64,000 nucleotides of DNA from Elephas maximus indicus (GCF_024166365.1 NC_064823.1:2102924-2166923), one strand, 5' to 3'. Positions 11,475 to 22,645 are shown, numbered from the stretch's first letter. The notes: a model not told the origin generated them from the sequence alone. Translations and numbers: made by a program.

Positions 11475-11640
11475 AAAACCAAAACCAAACCCACTGCCGT
11501 CGAGTCGATTCCGAATCATAGTGACCCTATAGGACAGAGTAGAACCGCCCCATAGAGTTTCCAAGGAGCACCTGGCAGATTCGAACTGCCGACCTTTTGG
11601 TTAGCAGCCATAGCACTTAACCACTATGCCACCAGGGTTT
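11475..11640 (-). mobile_element. AfroSINE-type SINE, antisense, young-looking
   Basis: Close to the consensus (ACTGCCGTCGAGTCGATTCC). Flanked by TTATAAAA at 11464-11471 and 11639-11646. Confidence 0.93.
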
Positions 11641-12117
11641 ATAAAAAATAGGTAGTTGATTTTTCCCCCTAATTTAGTCTGAAAAATCTTTGCCTCCTAA
11701 TTGCATTTTTTTTTTTTTTTTTTGGTCAAGGTATATGTGATTTCCTATTTGAATAGTGCTTTCAACTTTTTCTACCTGCCCTATGTTTTTTTTTTTTTTT
11801 CCATTCCTTGCCTTTAGGTGAGAAACGGGTTTTTTTTTTTTTTCCACTCTCTACTAGCTAGAAGTTTTATACTCATCTCACCATTCATTTAGTGCTTACA
11901 CACGTATTCTTGACTAATCAAAGTCTGTTGTTGATTGGTACTTTTATTTTTTAATTTTTTATCAGTACTTTTTTTCTTTTCCCAGGTAACACAAGGACCT
12001 CGGAATACTTACCTCCAATTTATATGCAATTGTCGTAACGTATTTTAATTCCTAATGTATTTTTAACCTAAGAACATATAATTTCTACTATATTTTTTAA
12101 AGTCTCTTCAGTACACG

Positions 12118-12277
12118 AGCCCTGGTGGCAGAGTGGATAAGAGCTTGGCTGCTGACCAAAAGGTCACAGTGCAAATCTACCAGCTGCTCCTTGGAAACCC
12201 TACAGGACAGTTCTAATCTGTCCTGTAGGGCTGCTATGAGTTGGAATCGACTCTGTGGTAATGGGTTTGGTTTGGTA
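12118..12277 (+). mobile_element. AfroSINE-type SINE
   Basis: GAGCCCTGGTGGCAGAGTGG head through AATGGGTTTGGTTTGG tail. Flanked by similar TTCAGTACAC and TTCAGCACAT. Confidence 0.92.
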
Positions 12278-12543
12278 TTCAGCACATATTTTCCATTTTT
12301 GTTGTACTTTCTCCCTTCTTCTCTGACCTTTCATCAGGAATTGTTTTTTCACCACCTGGAAAACATCCTTTACTCTTTGCTTTAGTGAGACCATGATGGT
12401 GACACATTTTCTCAGCTTTCGAATGCTTGAAAAATTGTCTTCACTTCACCTTCATTCCTGATGGATAATTTTGTTTTGCATGTTTGGCAGTTTATTTTAG
12501 CATGGTTCCATCGTTTTCTATTTGTATTATTTCTTTTAAGGAG

Positions 12544-12621
12544 ATGCATTGGCTGAGAATTGAACCCAAGTCTCCTACATGGAAGTCTAGAATTCTACTA
12601 CTGAACTACCACTGCCCATTC
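12544..12621 (-). pseudogene. tRNA-Gly-like pseudogene or SINE head
   Basis: The reverse complement reads like a tRNA-Gly: A-box-like TAGTTCAGTAGTAG, anticodon-arm segment GACTTCCATGTAGGAG (anticodon TCC) and B-box-like GGGTTCAATTC, followed by CCAATGCATC. The 5' acceptor strand no longer pairs well with the 3' side. It resembles the head of the SINE at 14050 but carries no SINE body, so it is either a solitary head or an old tRNA pseudogene. Confidence 0.65.
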
Positions 12622-12631
12622 CATTGTAAGA

Positions 12632-12735
12632 TTTGGTGTTATTATCATCCCCATTTTATAGAAAAGGAAACTAAAATTTTAGAGAAATTGAATGACTTGC
12701 CATGGATCATGTAACTAATAAGTGGGGATCTGTTT
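12632..12735 (-). repeat. MIR fragment, antisense
   Basis: Contains the MIR core complement CCCCATTTTATAGAAAAGGA followed by GACTTGCCATGGATCATGTA. Confidence 0.75.
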
Positions 12736-14049
12736 GACTTTATATTTATTTGTTATTCTTTACAAGACTAATTATAACAGCATATCTTAACCTTCTTTTC
12801 CTCTTACAACCCCCTTTGAAAATCTAATAAAAGCTATGGATTCTACCTCTAGAAAAATAACCACCCAGAAAGTTGACACACAATTTTAGGAGCTTTATGT
12901 ACCCCAGGTGAATTAGAACATAGAACAAAGTTAGAGAAAGTCACAATTTCTTATTATGCAAAATCAAAAGCGTGATTTCCTCAGCAACCTGTTCTGTCAG
13001 AAATGTACTTGATGACCAACTGTGTTTAGAGTGCTGAATTTTACAAAAAAGTAAAAGAAAGAAAAGACACATTTGTATTGCTGAGCAATTACTAACTTAG
13101 TACTCAAACTTGGATTAATACATTTGGTAGAGTCAAGAATGTTGGCATGGAGACAATATGAGCACAGACTAAATTAAGTCTGTATTGAATTGTCTTGAGA
13201 TAGAACTGTCTAGGAGATTGACTTTTGCACCACACGGAGACCTTCACAACTGGGAGCCTCTCCAATTGATAATCAGATAATCCAAGAATTCCCAATGATG
13301 AGAGGGAAATAACAAAGCAATTCTCTTAAAGACCTGATTGGTTAACAGGTGTTTGTTTTAGGGCAAATATTTTCATCTTGTTAACCTGTAAGCATTACCT
13401 AAGTTGCTACTAGTTGTACTTAATGGTTAATGTTTTTCTTTGTAGTTTTATTTGTATATAACAGCAGTGGAAATTTGTATAAGTTCCTAACGGAGCTTAG
13501 CGTCAAAACTAGTGACTTCTTTGTGTGTTGGGATGGGTGGTATTCTATAGCTGTATATAGGACTGACTTATAATATTTACATATAAGCAAATGCTGCTTG
13601 CAAGAAGAGCCTGGTTAGGCAAAAGCAAAATTTCCTTGCTTTTCCATGAATATCTCTCCCTCTGGTTGTAATCATCAGCCTCAGGAGAATTTTGTCCATA
13701 GAACGATTTAGTTACCCATCCCAATTTGTCTTGAGACTTTACCTTATTCTACAAAGGAAAGGAAGTATAAATGTATAGAATTTATGTAGGATTTAAGATG
13801 GCTCTTGAGGTCTTCTGAGTGTTTGTAAACTGGGCTCAAACAGTAGGCAAGAGAAAATCTACTCCCACTTTTAGAAATTGAGGGTTTGAGGCAGACATCC
13901 TGCTCTAAGGGCCACTGCATATATCCTTTTTGCTGTCATCATGTACAGAGAGGACCCGGTTATGAAGAAGTCAGGATGTAAATTGTGGTGTGTTTCCCAG
14001 GCCAATACATAAAAACCTGTTTTGTACCAGTGTACTAATCAGGAATTTG
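12736..14049 (+). other. Intronic DNA, no gene or clear repeat
   Basis: Unique-looking sequence. No convincing reading frame or repeat. Confidence 0.5.
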
Positions 14050-14410
14050 GAATTCCTCCAGCTGCTGTTGAGTTGACCATGGCTCATGGTGACCTCCATC
14101 CATGCACAGTGGAATGAAATGTCTGGCCCTTCACTATCCCCATGATCAGTTGTGGATTAGACTGTTGCAATCCATAGGGTTTTCATTGAATGATTTTCAG
14201 AAGTAGATGGCCAGTCCTTTCTTTCTAGCTCATCTTAGTTTGGAAGCTCTTCTGAAACCTGTTCAGTGTTAGAGCAACACACAAGCCTACACTGACAGGT
14301 GGGAGAGCTATGCATGAGGTGCATTGGCTAGATATTGTACCTGGGTCACCCTCATGGAAGGTGAGAACCCTACCTCTGAACCACGAATGCTCCCCACCGT
14401 TTGGTACTAG
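14050..14410 (-). mobile_element. tRNA-Gly-headed SINE with RTE-related body and tail
   Basis: On the minus strand, a tRNA-Gly-like head (GTGGTTCAGAGGTAG, then CACCTTCCATGAGGGTGACC) is followed by a body that matches the RTE 5' untranslated block (2862-3060 and 18530-18690; shared TCAGAAGTAGA and CTGAAACCTGTTCA). After this comes a tail matching the RTE 3' end (GTCACCATGAGCCATGGTCA). It is therefore a composite of a tRNA and the two ends of the LINE. Confidence 0.75.
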
Positions 14411-15040
14411 GTATGTTGTAATGCCAACAGCCGTAGTAGGTTCCACTTTGAGTTCTGGGTCTTAGAGCTTTCAGCTTGGAAGAGTGGAGTGGCGTGCAGG
14501 GAATGCTGTAGGCAAAATTGGAAAACAAGGAGAGTTGCTATTTGCTCACCCTTTTTGTGTTTTCCATCACCCTCCCAAGGCTTTCCTCTTCCTCAGTCGT
14601 TTCATAGTAAGCAGACAACTGGATTCAAATCCCAGCCCCACTTGTTAGCAGACTTGTGATCTGGGAGTTTTCTCAGCATTTCTGAGTTTCATTCTGATAT
14701 AAAATTATTAATCTTTTAGCGCCCTTGTGAAGATTCTACGAGATGTTATGTAAAATGCAGAAAACATAAAGTACCATTCCTCGACAATGGCCACATCACT
14801 GGTTTCTCCTTGCACATGACCTAATGTAGATGTTGGGTGGCAACTGGTTCTAACTGATTCATGCCAGTGTGAGTAACAGATGAATTCTGCAGTTTACAGA
14901 GACGGTGCATTTTTTGAAGGATGCTGTTAAAGCAAATGGATATCTGATGTCAGGTATTGAGGCAGTTTAACAAATTTAAGTCAAATATTCAGACTTTTTT
15001 GGAGAAGGTAATTTTTGGTCAGTGTAAAAATGGTTTGTTG
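14411..15040 (+). other. Intronic DNA, no gene or clear repeat
   Basis: No supported feature; moderately pyrimidine-rich. Confidence 0.45.
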
Positions 15041-15997
15041 GTGTCAGACCTCCATCTAACTTCACAAGTGTGAGGAGAGAAAACCAAGATCAGCATCAGC
15101 CCAAGGCTGATTCTTATGAGCTGGAGGTCAGACATATCTCCTCTCTCCAAACTTTTTACCAATTCTGACACCAGCTGTCCCTCTCATGGCACTCTCTACT
15201 CCTCTGCTGGGTTCGATAATTTCTTGCAGTGACCACACAGAACTCACAGACTATATGCACTGTTATGGGGTTTATTAGGGAAGTTGTTGTCATTGTTAGG
15301 GGCCATCAAGTTGGCTCCGACTCATAGCGACCCTGTGTGCAACAGAAGAAAACACTGTCCAGTCCTGCACTGTCCTCACAATCGTTGCTACGCTTCAGCC
15401 CACTGTTGCAGCCACTTTGTCAGTCCATCTCATTGAGGGCCCACCTCTTTTTCGGTGACCTTCTGCTTTACCAATAATGATGTCCTTTTCCAGGGACTGG
15501 TCCATCCTGACAACATGTCCAAAGTACATGAGAGGAAATCTTACCAGCCTTGCTTCTAATGACTGTTCTTGCTGTACTTCTTCCGAGATAGATTTGTTTG
15601 TTCTTCTGGCAGTCCATGGTGTAGTCAGTATTCTTTGCCAACACCACAATTCAAATGCATCAATTCTTCTTTGGTCTTATTTATTCATTGTCCAGCTTTC
15701 ACATGCATTTGAGGCAATTGAAAATACCATGGGTTGGGTCAGGCACACCTTAGTCCTCAAAGTGACATCTTTGCTTTCTGACACTTTAAAGAGGTCTTTT
15801 GCAGCAGATTTGCCCAATGCAATATAAATTGTTTGATTTCTTGACCGCAGCTTCTTTGGGCATTGACTGTGGATCCAAGTAAAATGAAATCCTTGACAAC
15901 TTCAGTATTTTCTGTATCAGTTAGATAATCTGAATTCAACAGGCCCACCTTGTTCTGGTTCTTGATTTTGATTGTCTTTTGTGCAGTATGTCAGTGT

Positions 15998-16196
15998 TGT
16001 TGTTGGTGTTGAGTGCCAGTCAGTCCATTCCAACTCATGGCAACCCCATGTGTTACAGAATAGAACTTCCGCATAAGGTTTTCTTGGCTGTAATCTTTAT
16101 GGAAACAGGTCATTAGGACTTTCTTCCATGGAGCTGCTTAGTGGGTTTGAACCACTAGCCTTTAAGTTAATAGTTGAGAGCAAACTGTTTGCACAA
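15998..16196 (-). mobile_element. SINE inside the RTE copy, antisense
   Basis: Tail complement GTTGTTGTTGGTGTTGAGTG, then a diverged body with GTAATCTTTATGG, then a head complement with GGTTTGAACCACTAG. It lies in the gap left by the missing RT region. Confidence 0.75.
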
Positions 16197-16669
16197 CAAA
16201 TCAAATGGAGAGTAGAATTGAGTTAGGGATATTTCAAAATAAGAAATGGACAAGGGAGGTGGAGAATGACTCAGAGATGGATTCAGAGGCTTGAATTTTT
16301 TTTTCCTCTGTTCTGTCAGCTAAAAAAATGTGAGTGTGTTCTTCCCTTTTGATTTTCTAAGCCCAGGTCTTTGCACATTTCGTTATTGTACTTTGTCTTG
16401 TACTTTGCCGTTTGAAATCTCCTGTTCAGTTCTTTTACCTCATCATATTTCCCTTTCACTTTAACTGCTGTACGTTCAAGAACAATTTCAGAGTCTCTCC
16501 CGACATCCATTTTGATCTTTTCTTTCTTCCCTGTCTTTTTAATAACCTTTTGCTTTCTTCACATGTGATATCCTTGATGTCATCCCACAATTTGTCTGGT
16601 CTTTGGTCATTTAGTGTACAATGCATCAGATGTATTCTTGAGATGGTCTCCAAATTCAGGTGGGATGTG

Positions 16670-16719
16670 CTTTGGCTCTCAAGATCCTGCTTTGGCTCTC
16701 AAGATCCTACTTTGGCTCC
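16670..16719. repeat. 20-bp tandem repeat inside RTE (2.5 units)
   Basis: CTTTGGCTCTCAAGATCCTG at 16670-16689 is repeated with one change at 16690-16709 and begins again at 16710. Not present in the matching part of the copy at 1-3062. Confidence 0.88.
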
Positions 16720-17569
16720 ATTGGCTTGTTTAATTTTCTTCAGCCTCAACTTGAACTTGCATATGAAAAATCAATGGTCTAATCCAAAGTTGACCCCTGG
16801 CCTTGTTCTGACTGATGATATTGAGCCTTTTCCACCATCTCTTCCCACAGATACAGTTGATTTGATTCCTCTGTATTCCATCTGGTGAGGTCCATGTGTA
16901 CAGTCTCTGTTTATGTTGTTGAAAAAAAGGTATATTCAATGAAGAAGTCATTGGTCTTGCAAAATTCTGTCATGTAATCCCCTGCATTATTTCTATCACC
17001 AAGGCCATATTTTTTAACTACTGATGCTTCTTTGTTTCCAACTTTCAAATTCCAATCACTGGTAATTATCAATCCGTCTTGATTGCATGTTTGATCACTT
17101 TCAGAATGCAGAAGTTGGTAAAATCTTCAATTTCTTTATCTTTGGCATTAGTGGTTGGTGTGTAAAATTGAAATAATATTTGTGTTAACTGGTCTTCCTT
17201 GTAGGTGTAGGGTTATTTTCCTGTTACTAACAGCATTATACTTCAGGATAGATCTTGAAATGTTCTTTTTGACAATGAATGCAATGCCATTCCTCTTTGA
17301 GTTGTCATTCCCGGCATAGTAGACCATATGACTGTCTGAATCAAAATGGCCAATACCAGTCCATTTTTATTATTAGGGAAGTAACAGGTTAAAATTCAGG
17401 ATGAGAAATGACTCAGAATATAGTTTATTGGCCAGGACAGATTCTCAGCCATGCTTGCAGGGAGGCTCTTCTCTTGGCTTTTGGCCCCTCGCCCCTCAGC
17501 GTGGTCTTCTGCCCTGCGTGGGCAAGTGTTACAAAGCTCTTTAGCTCTTCCAGTAAGTGCCTAGAGCTT

Positions 17570-18700
17570 GTTCTAATTTTCTGCAGTTTCAACTTGAACT
17601 TACATATGAGCAATTGATGGCGTGTTCCACAGTCAGTCCCTGGCTTTGTTCTGACTGATGATATCGAGCTTTTCTGTAGTCTGTTCTCACAGATGTATGT
17701 AGTCAGTTTGATTCCTGTGTATTCCATCTGGCGAGGTCCATGTGTATAGTTGCTGTTTATGTTGGTGAAGAAAGATATTTGCAAATCATTAGTCTTGAAA
17801 AATTCTATCATGCGATCCCTGGCATTGTTCCTGTCAATCACCAATGCCATATTTTCAAACTGCCGACCCTTCTTTGTTCCCAACTTTCGTATTCTAATCA
17901 CCAGTAATTATCAATGCATCCTGATTGCATCTTCAGTCAACTTCAGACTGCAGAGGTTGGTGAAAATCTTCAGTTTCCTCATCTTTGGCATTAGTGGTTG
18001 GTGGGTAGATTTGAATGATAGTCATATTAACTGGTTCTCCTTGGAGGCATATGGATATTTTCCTATCATTGACACGTTGCACTTCAGGATAGATCTTGAA
18101 ATGTTCTTTTTGACAATGAATGAAACACCATTCCTCTTCAAGTTGTCATTCCTGGCATAGTAGACCTTATGATTGTCCGATTCCAAAATGGGCAGTACCA
18201 GTCCGTTTCAGCTCACTAATGCCTAGGATATTGATGTTTATGTGTTCCATTTCATTTTTGATGATTTCCAATTTTCCTAGATTCGTACTTTGTACATTCC
18301 ATGTTCCGATTATTAATGGATGTTTGCAACTTTTTCTTCTCATTTTGAGTCATACCACACCTGCAAATGAGGCTCCCGAAAGCTTGACTCCATCTGTGTC
18401 ATTAAGGTTGACTCTACTTTGAGGAGGCAGCTCTTCCCCAGTCGTATTTTGAGTGCCTTCCAACCTGAGAGGCTCATCTTCTGGCACTATATCGGACAGT
18501 GTTCTGCTGCTATTCATGAGATTCTCATAGGCTAATTCTTTTCAGAAGTAGGCCGCCGGGTCTTTCTTTCTAGTCTGTTTTAGTCTGGAAGCTCTGTTGA
18601 AACCTGTCCACCATGGGACCCTGGTGTTGTTTGAAGTGGCATAGCTTCCACCATCACAGCAACATGAAAGCCCCCACAGTAAGATAAACTGACAGAAATG
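17570..18700 (-). mobile_element. RTE LINE, 5' half only
   Basis: Runs from within the endonuclease-adjacent region (minus strand; 17425-17901 contains RTE-like pieces) to the 5' untranslated block near 18690. The 3' half with RT and 3' end is missing, unlike normal 5'-truncated copies, so a later deletion is likely. Confidence 0.82.
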
Positions 18701-18840
18701 TTCCAATCCTCTCAGTGGGCCACAAACACCTTATTTGCATAGTCCTACCCAATCATTTTGTGGGAATCACAAACATACCATGACTAGAAGGGCCAGGGAC
18801 CTATTAGAGTAGTTCACCAAACCGAAGTCAGCAACATTAA

Positions 18841-18990
18841 ATTGTTCTCCCCTTCCTTCCTTCCTGGATATGCACATTTTGAAAGCTCTGCTAGTACACA
18901 CACAAACATAATGTCTCTCTGTCTGTCTCCCTCCCTTCCCTTCCTCCCTCCCTTATTCCCCTCCCTCCCTCCCTCTTTTTCTCTCTCTTG
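18841..18990. repeat. TC-rich low-complexity (TCCC/CCTT) tract
   Basis: Imperfect repeats of CCTT and CCTCCC, densest at 18918-18988. Confidence 0.8.
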
Positions 18991-19027
18991 TATTTCTGAA
19001 CAGTAGCTCTCCCTGGCAGTGGCAGAA

Positions 19028-19227
19028 GACCTGGTAGCCCAGTGGTTAGGTGCTCCTCTGCTAACTGAAAGGTTAGTGGTTAAAACCCACCCAGCGGATC
19101 TGCAGGAAAAAAGTCCCACTGATCTGCTCCCATAAAGATTTCAGCTTAGGAAACGCTATGGAGTTGTTCCCTTCTGTCTTATAGGGTCTCTCTGAGTCAG
19201 AATCAACTCCACAACAGCTGGCAGTGG
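19028..19227 (+). mobile_element. SINE, long body type
   Basis: Head GTAGCCCAGTGGTTAGGTGC, a body with CCCATAAAGATTTCAG, and the tail TCTGAGTCAGAATCAACTCC. Confidence 0.85.
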
Positions 19228-19817
19228 CAAAGTGCGACTACCAGGGAGAGGGAACTGACGTGGGGAACTAGAAGACCACCTTTTCTCTTCGTACGTAGGA
19301 TTAATTCCACCACCACAGTTAGTCAATCAGAAATTTGTGACTTGGAAACATGCTTTAATAGTTGAACTAGAGAACTATGAAGAAGTCATTAGCCCATTTC
19401 CCCCTTTTCTTTTCTGTCAGGTGCGTATTCCAATGCTCGTGGAGCTCATAAGATTGACCAGTCACTTTTTAAGGTGCTCGATGCTTGCCACTGGCTTCTA
19501 GTTTGTTTCAAATGACATTTCGCTGTTAGGTTATTTATACATCTTTTTAGGGAGTGCTGGACTGCTAAGTTTCCTAAACTGGGATTCATTGAGGAGATCC
19601 ATTCAGGCTCTTCTAACACTCCACTGGAGATCGGGATTGGAAACTTTCATATAGATGAATCAACTCTTCTCCTTTCTATCTGAATCCAGGGAACACAAAG
19701 GTGGTGAATAGCTGTCTAGTCCATGAGGTGAGGTCTGTGAAATGCCACCTGTAACTGCACTTCCACTCCTACCTGTCTGTTCCCATTATTCTAAGGCTTG
19801 CTTGAGTGAAGGTCAAG
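19228..19817 (+). other. Intronic DNA, no gene or clear repeat
   Basis: No supported feature. Confidence 0.45.
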
Positions 19818-20055
19818 CAGAACATTAAAGATTTCATCTCTGTTTACACTTTAAACACAAAGTGAACTCTTTATCTAATTCAGTTTCTTTCTAGATTACT
19901 TGCCTGTAATGCTCCTTAATAAGGACAACGCTTTGCTTTTCAGTAGTACAAATTAAAGTTTAAAATCTTCCTGTTAACCAAGGAACCAAGGTCAGTCTTT
20001 AATAAAAATAAGTGGGACCAAACAGATTTATATTTGGACTCTTTAATTGAAGCAT
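19818..20055 (+). repeat. Copy 1 of a local direct duplication
   Basis: Matches 21739-21980 along its length with small indels. Shared anchors are TTTCTAGATTACTTGC, ACCAAGGTCAGTCT, GACCAAACA and TTTGGACTCTTTAA. It does not look like any of the window's transposons. Confidence 0.8.
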
Positions 20056-20132
20056 AAAAAGAAGAAATCATTAATTCATTTATTTTATCATTCTTTTGGC
20101 ATTTTATAATACTTACATATCTTTTACTAAAA

Positions 20133-20290
20133 TGAATGGGAACCCTGACGGCACAGTGGTTAAGAGCTTGGCCGCTAACCAAAAGTTCTGCGGTTCGAAT
20201 CCACCAGCCGTTCCTTGGAAACCCTGTGGGGCAGTTCTGCTCTGTCCTGTAGGGTCACCATGAATTGGAATCAGCTCAATGGCGACACAT
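20133..20290 (+). mobile_element. AfroSINE-type SINE
   Basis: GAACCCTGACGGCACAGTGG head, GCGGTTCGAATCC B box, and a tail with ATGAATTGGAATCAGCTCAA. Confidence 0.9.
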
Positions 20291-20457
20291 TTGGGTTACG
20301 ATAATGAATATGTGATATACGTTATTTCTAAAAGACATCTTTGTAATGGGTTTTTAAATCTTTGTAGTCTAAAGCTAATTTTCAAAATGTCATTTATTGT
20401 GGTTATATTAATCCTTTATTACATATTTTTATTAATTTTACAATTAGCATGGAGTAT

Positions 20458-20642
20458 AAAGGCAGAACTGTGTTCCATAGGGTTTTCGGTGGCTAATTTT
20501 TTGGAAGTAGGCTTTCAAGCCTTCCTTCCAAGGCTCTTCTGGGAGGACTTGAACCTCCCACCTTTTGGTTAGCAGCTGACCATGTAAGTTACAACATGTA
20601 AGTTACATAGGGTCACCATGAGTTGGAGTCAACCCGGTGACT
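20458..20642 (-). mobile_element. SINE fragment, antisense, joined to a sense SINE tail
   Basis: 20458-20590 is an antisense long-body SINE. 20608-20642 (TAGGGTCACCATGAGTTGGA) is a SINE tail in sense orientation, so the piece is a rearranged chimera. Confidence 0.65.
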
Positions 20643-20654
20643 TCTGAAATCTTT

Positions 20655-20830
20655 CTGTAGTTCAGGCATTCTGCTGAGAACTTTTCATACATTTGCCTCT
20701 TTTCATAACAACCTTATAGGTTAGATAATACTCTCACTGTTACAGATGACGAAACTGAGTGTTTGCAGAAGTCAAGTGTCATACTTGAGGGGACCGTGAA
20801 AGTAACAGGTGGAGCTGGGATTTGTACTCG
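20655..20830 (-). repeat. MIR fragment, antisense
   Basis: CACTGTTACAGATGACGAAA and GGTGGAGCTGGGATTTGTAC are the MIR core and head in antisense. Confidence 0.78.
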
Positions 20831-21738
20831 ACTGAATTTGAAAAGAGAAAAGGGATAAAGAGAGAGGGAAAGAAAAAGGAGAGAAGAAGATGATCTTTGA
20901 ATGAATCCTTTGGAAAGCTAAAAGAAACTGAGGCGAAGTGAGTCCCTGTCTTAGAACTGCATTCTTGAGTCTGGAGATGAGGGAACTAAGAGACCGAGAC
21001 TGTGCCTTCTCCCATGGTTTGATGGCATTGACTAGCATCCCTCATGGGCCAGTTATATTACTCTGCACTCCAGGAACAGCGGCTGAGAACTATCTCTGGA
21101 TTTTCCCAGAAAACCTTTCCTGAACTTTCCCCACTTTGAGTCTTCTAGTTAAGCTGTCCTTAGGCCTGCAATATGAATTCAATCCAGTGTCCATTCAACG
21201 TGCATTAAAAAGGCATTGAAAGTTTGGATGGCAAACTAGACAAAGGAATAGGCTGTTTGTGTGGCTGTTCAATAAGGAAAACAAATATTTATGTTCATTG
21301 TGAGAGAGGTAAATCTTTAAAAGTTTATAGCTATCAAAGGAGGAAAAACATAAATTTGGCATGAAATATTGATTTTTATTAATGTAATTTGTGTCATATG
21401 TCTAAAAGATTTTCTGTATTCAGTATCTGCATAGTTCCTCTTTGTGGACCTAAAAATATTATTGAGCTTACTATTATTTTCATTATAACCTTGGCCCCCA
21501 AACTAATTTTTCTTTTAGAAATACTTAAGCCTGACTTGATTTCAGGAGGTCCTTGAACAACCTGAAATTGTGGAAAAATTTACAGAATTAATTGTGAATG
21601 TATATCTTTCTGGAGCTAAGGCTCCACCACTTTCATCAGCTCCTTAAAGTAGATGGTGAATCAAAAAAATTAAGAACCAATACCCTGAAATCTTATATTC
21701 CTCAACACTAAATTTTCTACCAAAGCAGTTTGGTGAGG
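20831..21738 (+). other. Intronic DNA, no gene
   Basis: A purine-rich stretch lies at 20837-20890. The rest is unique-looking. Confidence 0.45.
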
Positions 21739-21980
21739 AAGAACATTAAGAATTTGATCTCCATTTACACTTTAAGGAGAAAAGTGAACTCTTTGTTTAT
21801 CTATTTCAGTTTTTTTCTAGATTACTTGCTGATAATGCTCCTTGATCCAGAAAACCCTTTGCATATGAGCAGTAGAAATGAATTTCTAAAATCTTTGTTT
21901 TAACCTAGGCACCAAGGTCAGTCTCTAATAAAATAAGCAGGACCAAACATATTTACATTTGGACTCTTTAAGTAGAGCAT
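21739..21980 (+). repeat. Copy 2 of a local direct duplication
   Basis: Partner of 19818-20055, about 1.9 kb downstream in the same orientation; ends just before the L1 insertion site at 21991. Confidence 0.8.
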
Positions 21981-22004
21981 TAATGAATTAAAATTAAAGC
22001 ATTA

Positions 22005-22645
22005 CATCAATTGGTCTCAACCCACCTGGATCAAAGGAAAATGAAGAACACCAAGGTCACAGGATAACTATGAGCCTGTGACAGAAAGGGCCACATGAAC
22101 CAGAGACTTACATCACCCTGAGACCAGAAGAACTAGCTAGTGCCCAGCCACAACTGATGACTGCCCTGACAGGGAGCACAACAGAGAACCCCTGAGGGAG
22201 CAGGAGAACAGTGGGATGCAGACCTCAAGCTCTCATAAAAAGACCAGACTTAATGGTATGACTGAGACTAGAAGAATCCCGGTGGTCATGGTCCCCAAAC
22301 CTTCTGTTGGCCCAGGACAGGAACCATTCCTGAAGACTACTCATCAGACATGGAAGGGACCGGACAATGGGTTGGAGAGAGATGCTGACGAAGAGTGAGC
22401 TACTTGTATCAGGTGGACACTTGAGACTGTATTGACATCTCCTGTCTGGAGGGGAGATGGGAGGGTAGAGAGGGTTAGAAACTGGCAAAACGGTTACGAA
22501 AGGAGAGACTGGAAGAAGGGAGTGGGCTGACTCATTAGGGGGAGAGTAAAAGGGAGTATGTAGTAAGGTGTATATAAGCTTATATGTGACAGACTGACTT
22601 GATTTGTAAACTTTCACTTAAAGCACAATAAAAATTATTAAAAAA
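22005..22645 (+). mobile_element. L1 3' end, sense orientation, 5'-truncated
   Basis: Matches, in sense, the 3' UTR seen antisense at 36.3 kb and 56.0 kb, ending in AAGCACAATAAAAATTATTA and poly-A. AAATTAAAGCATTA at 21991-22004 and 22646-22659 is an exact 14-base target-site duplication. It is the only clear LINE in the sense direction of TBC1D9. Confidence 0.95.

Larger units (their letters stand above)
10900..12490 (-). mobile_element. Old L1 (ORF2 region), antisense, interrupted
   Basis: T-rich sequence with the wording of antisense L1 ORF2 (for example around 11150-11460, CTTTTTGCCTTAGAGTCTAC), with no long frame left. Interrupted by SINEs at 11475 and 12118. Assigned by resemblance only. 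Confidence 0.55.
15284..17369 (-). mobile_element. RTE LINE with internal deletion of the RT region
   Basis: 3' part at 15284-15930 and 5'/endonuclease part at 16322-17369, in minus orientation. The reverse transcriptase core seen in other copies is missing and about 390 bases of other DNA, including a SINE, sit there instead. TTATTAGGGAAG at 15272-15283 and 17370-17381 is an exact 12-base target-site duplication, so both halves came from one insertion. Confidence 0.88.
15041..18815. repeat. LTR-like repeat split by two RTE insertions
   Basis: Outer pieces at 15041-15283, 17382-17565 and about 18705-18815 resemble the repeat at 46895-47725. Shared wording includes the run around ATAATTTCTTGCAGTGACC and GACTAGAAGGGCCA. 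I cannot name the family; the layout suggests an endogenous-retrovirus LTR or a similar non-coding repeat. No retroviral coding sequence is visible. Confidence 0.5.

Noticed and set aside
18841..18990. Regular spacing in TC-rich DNA considered as a CRISPR-like or satellite array
   Set aside because: Units are short, imperfect and without spacers: ordinary low-complexity sequence.
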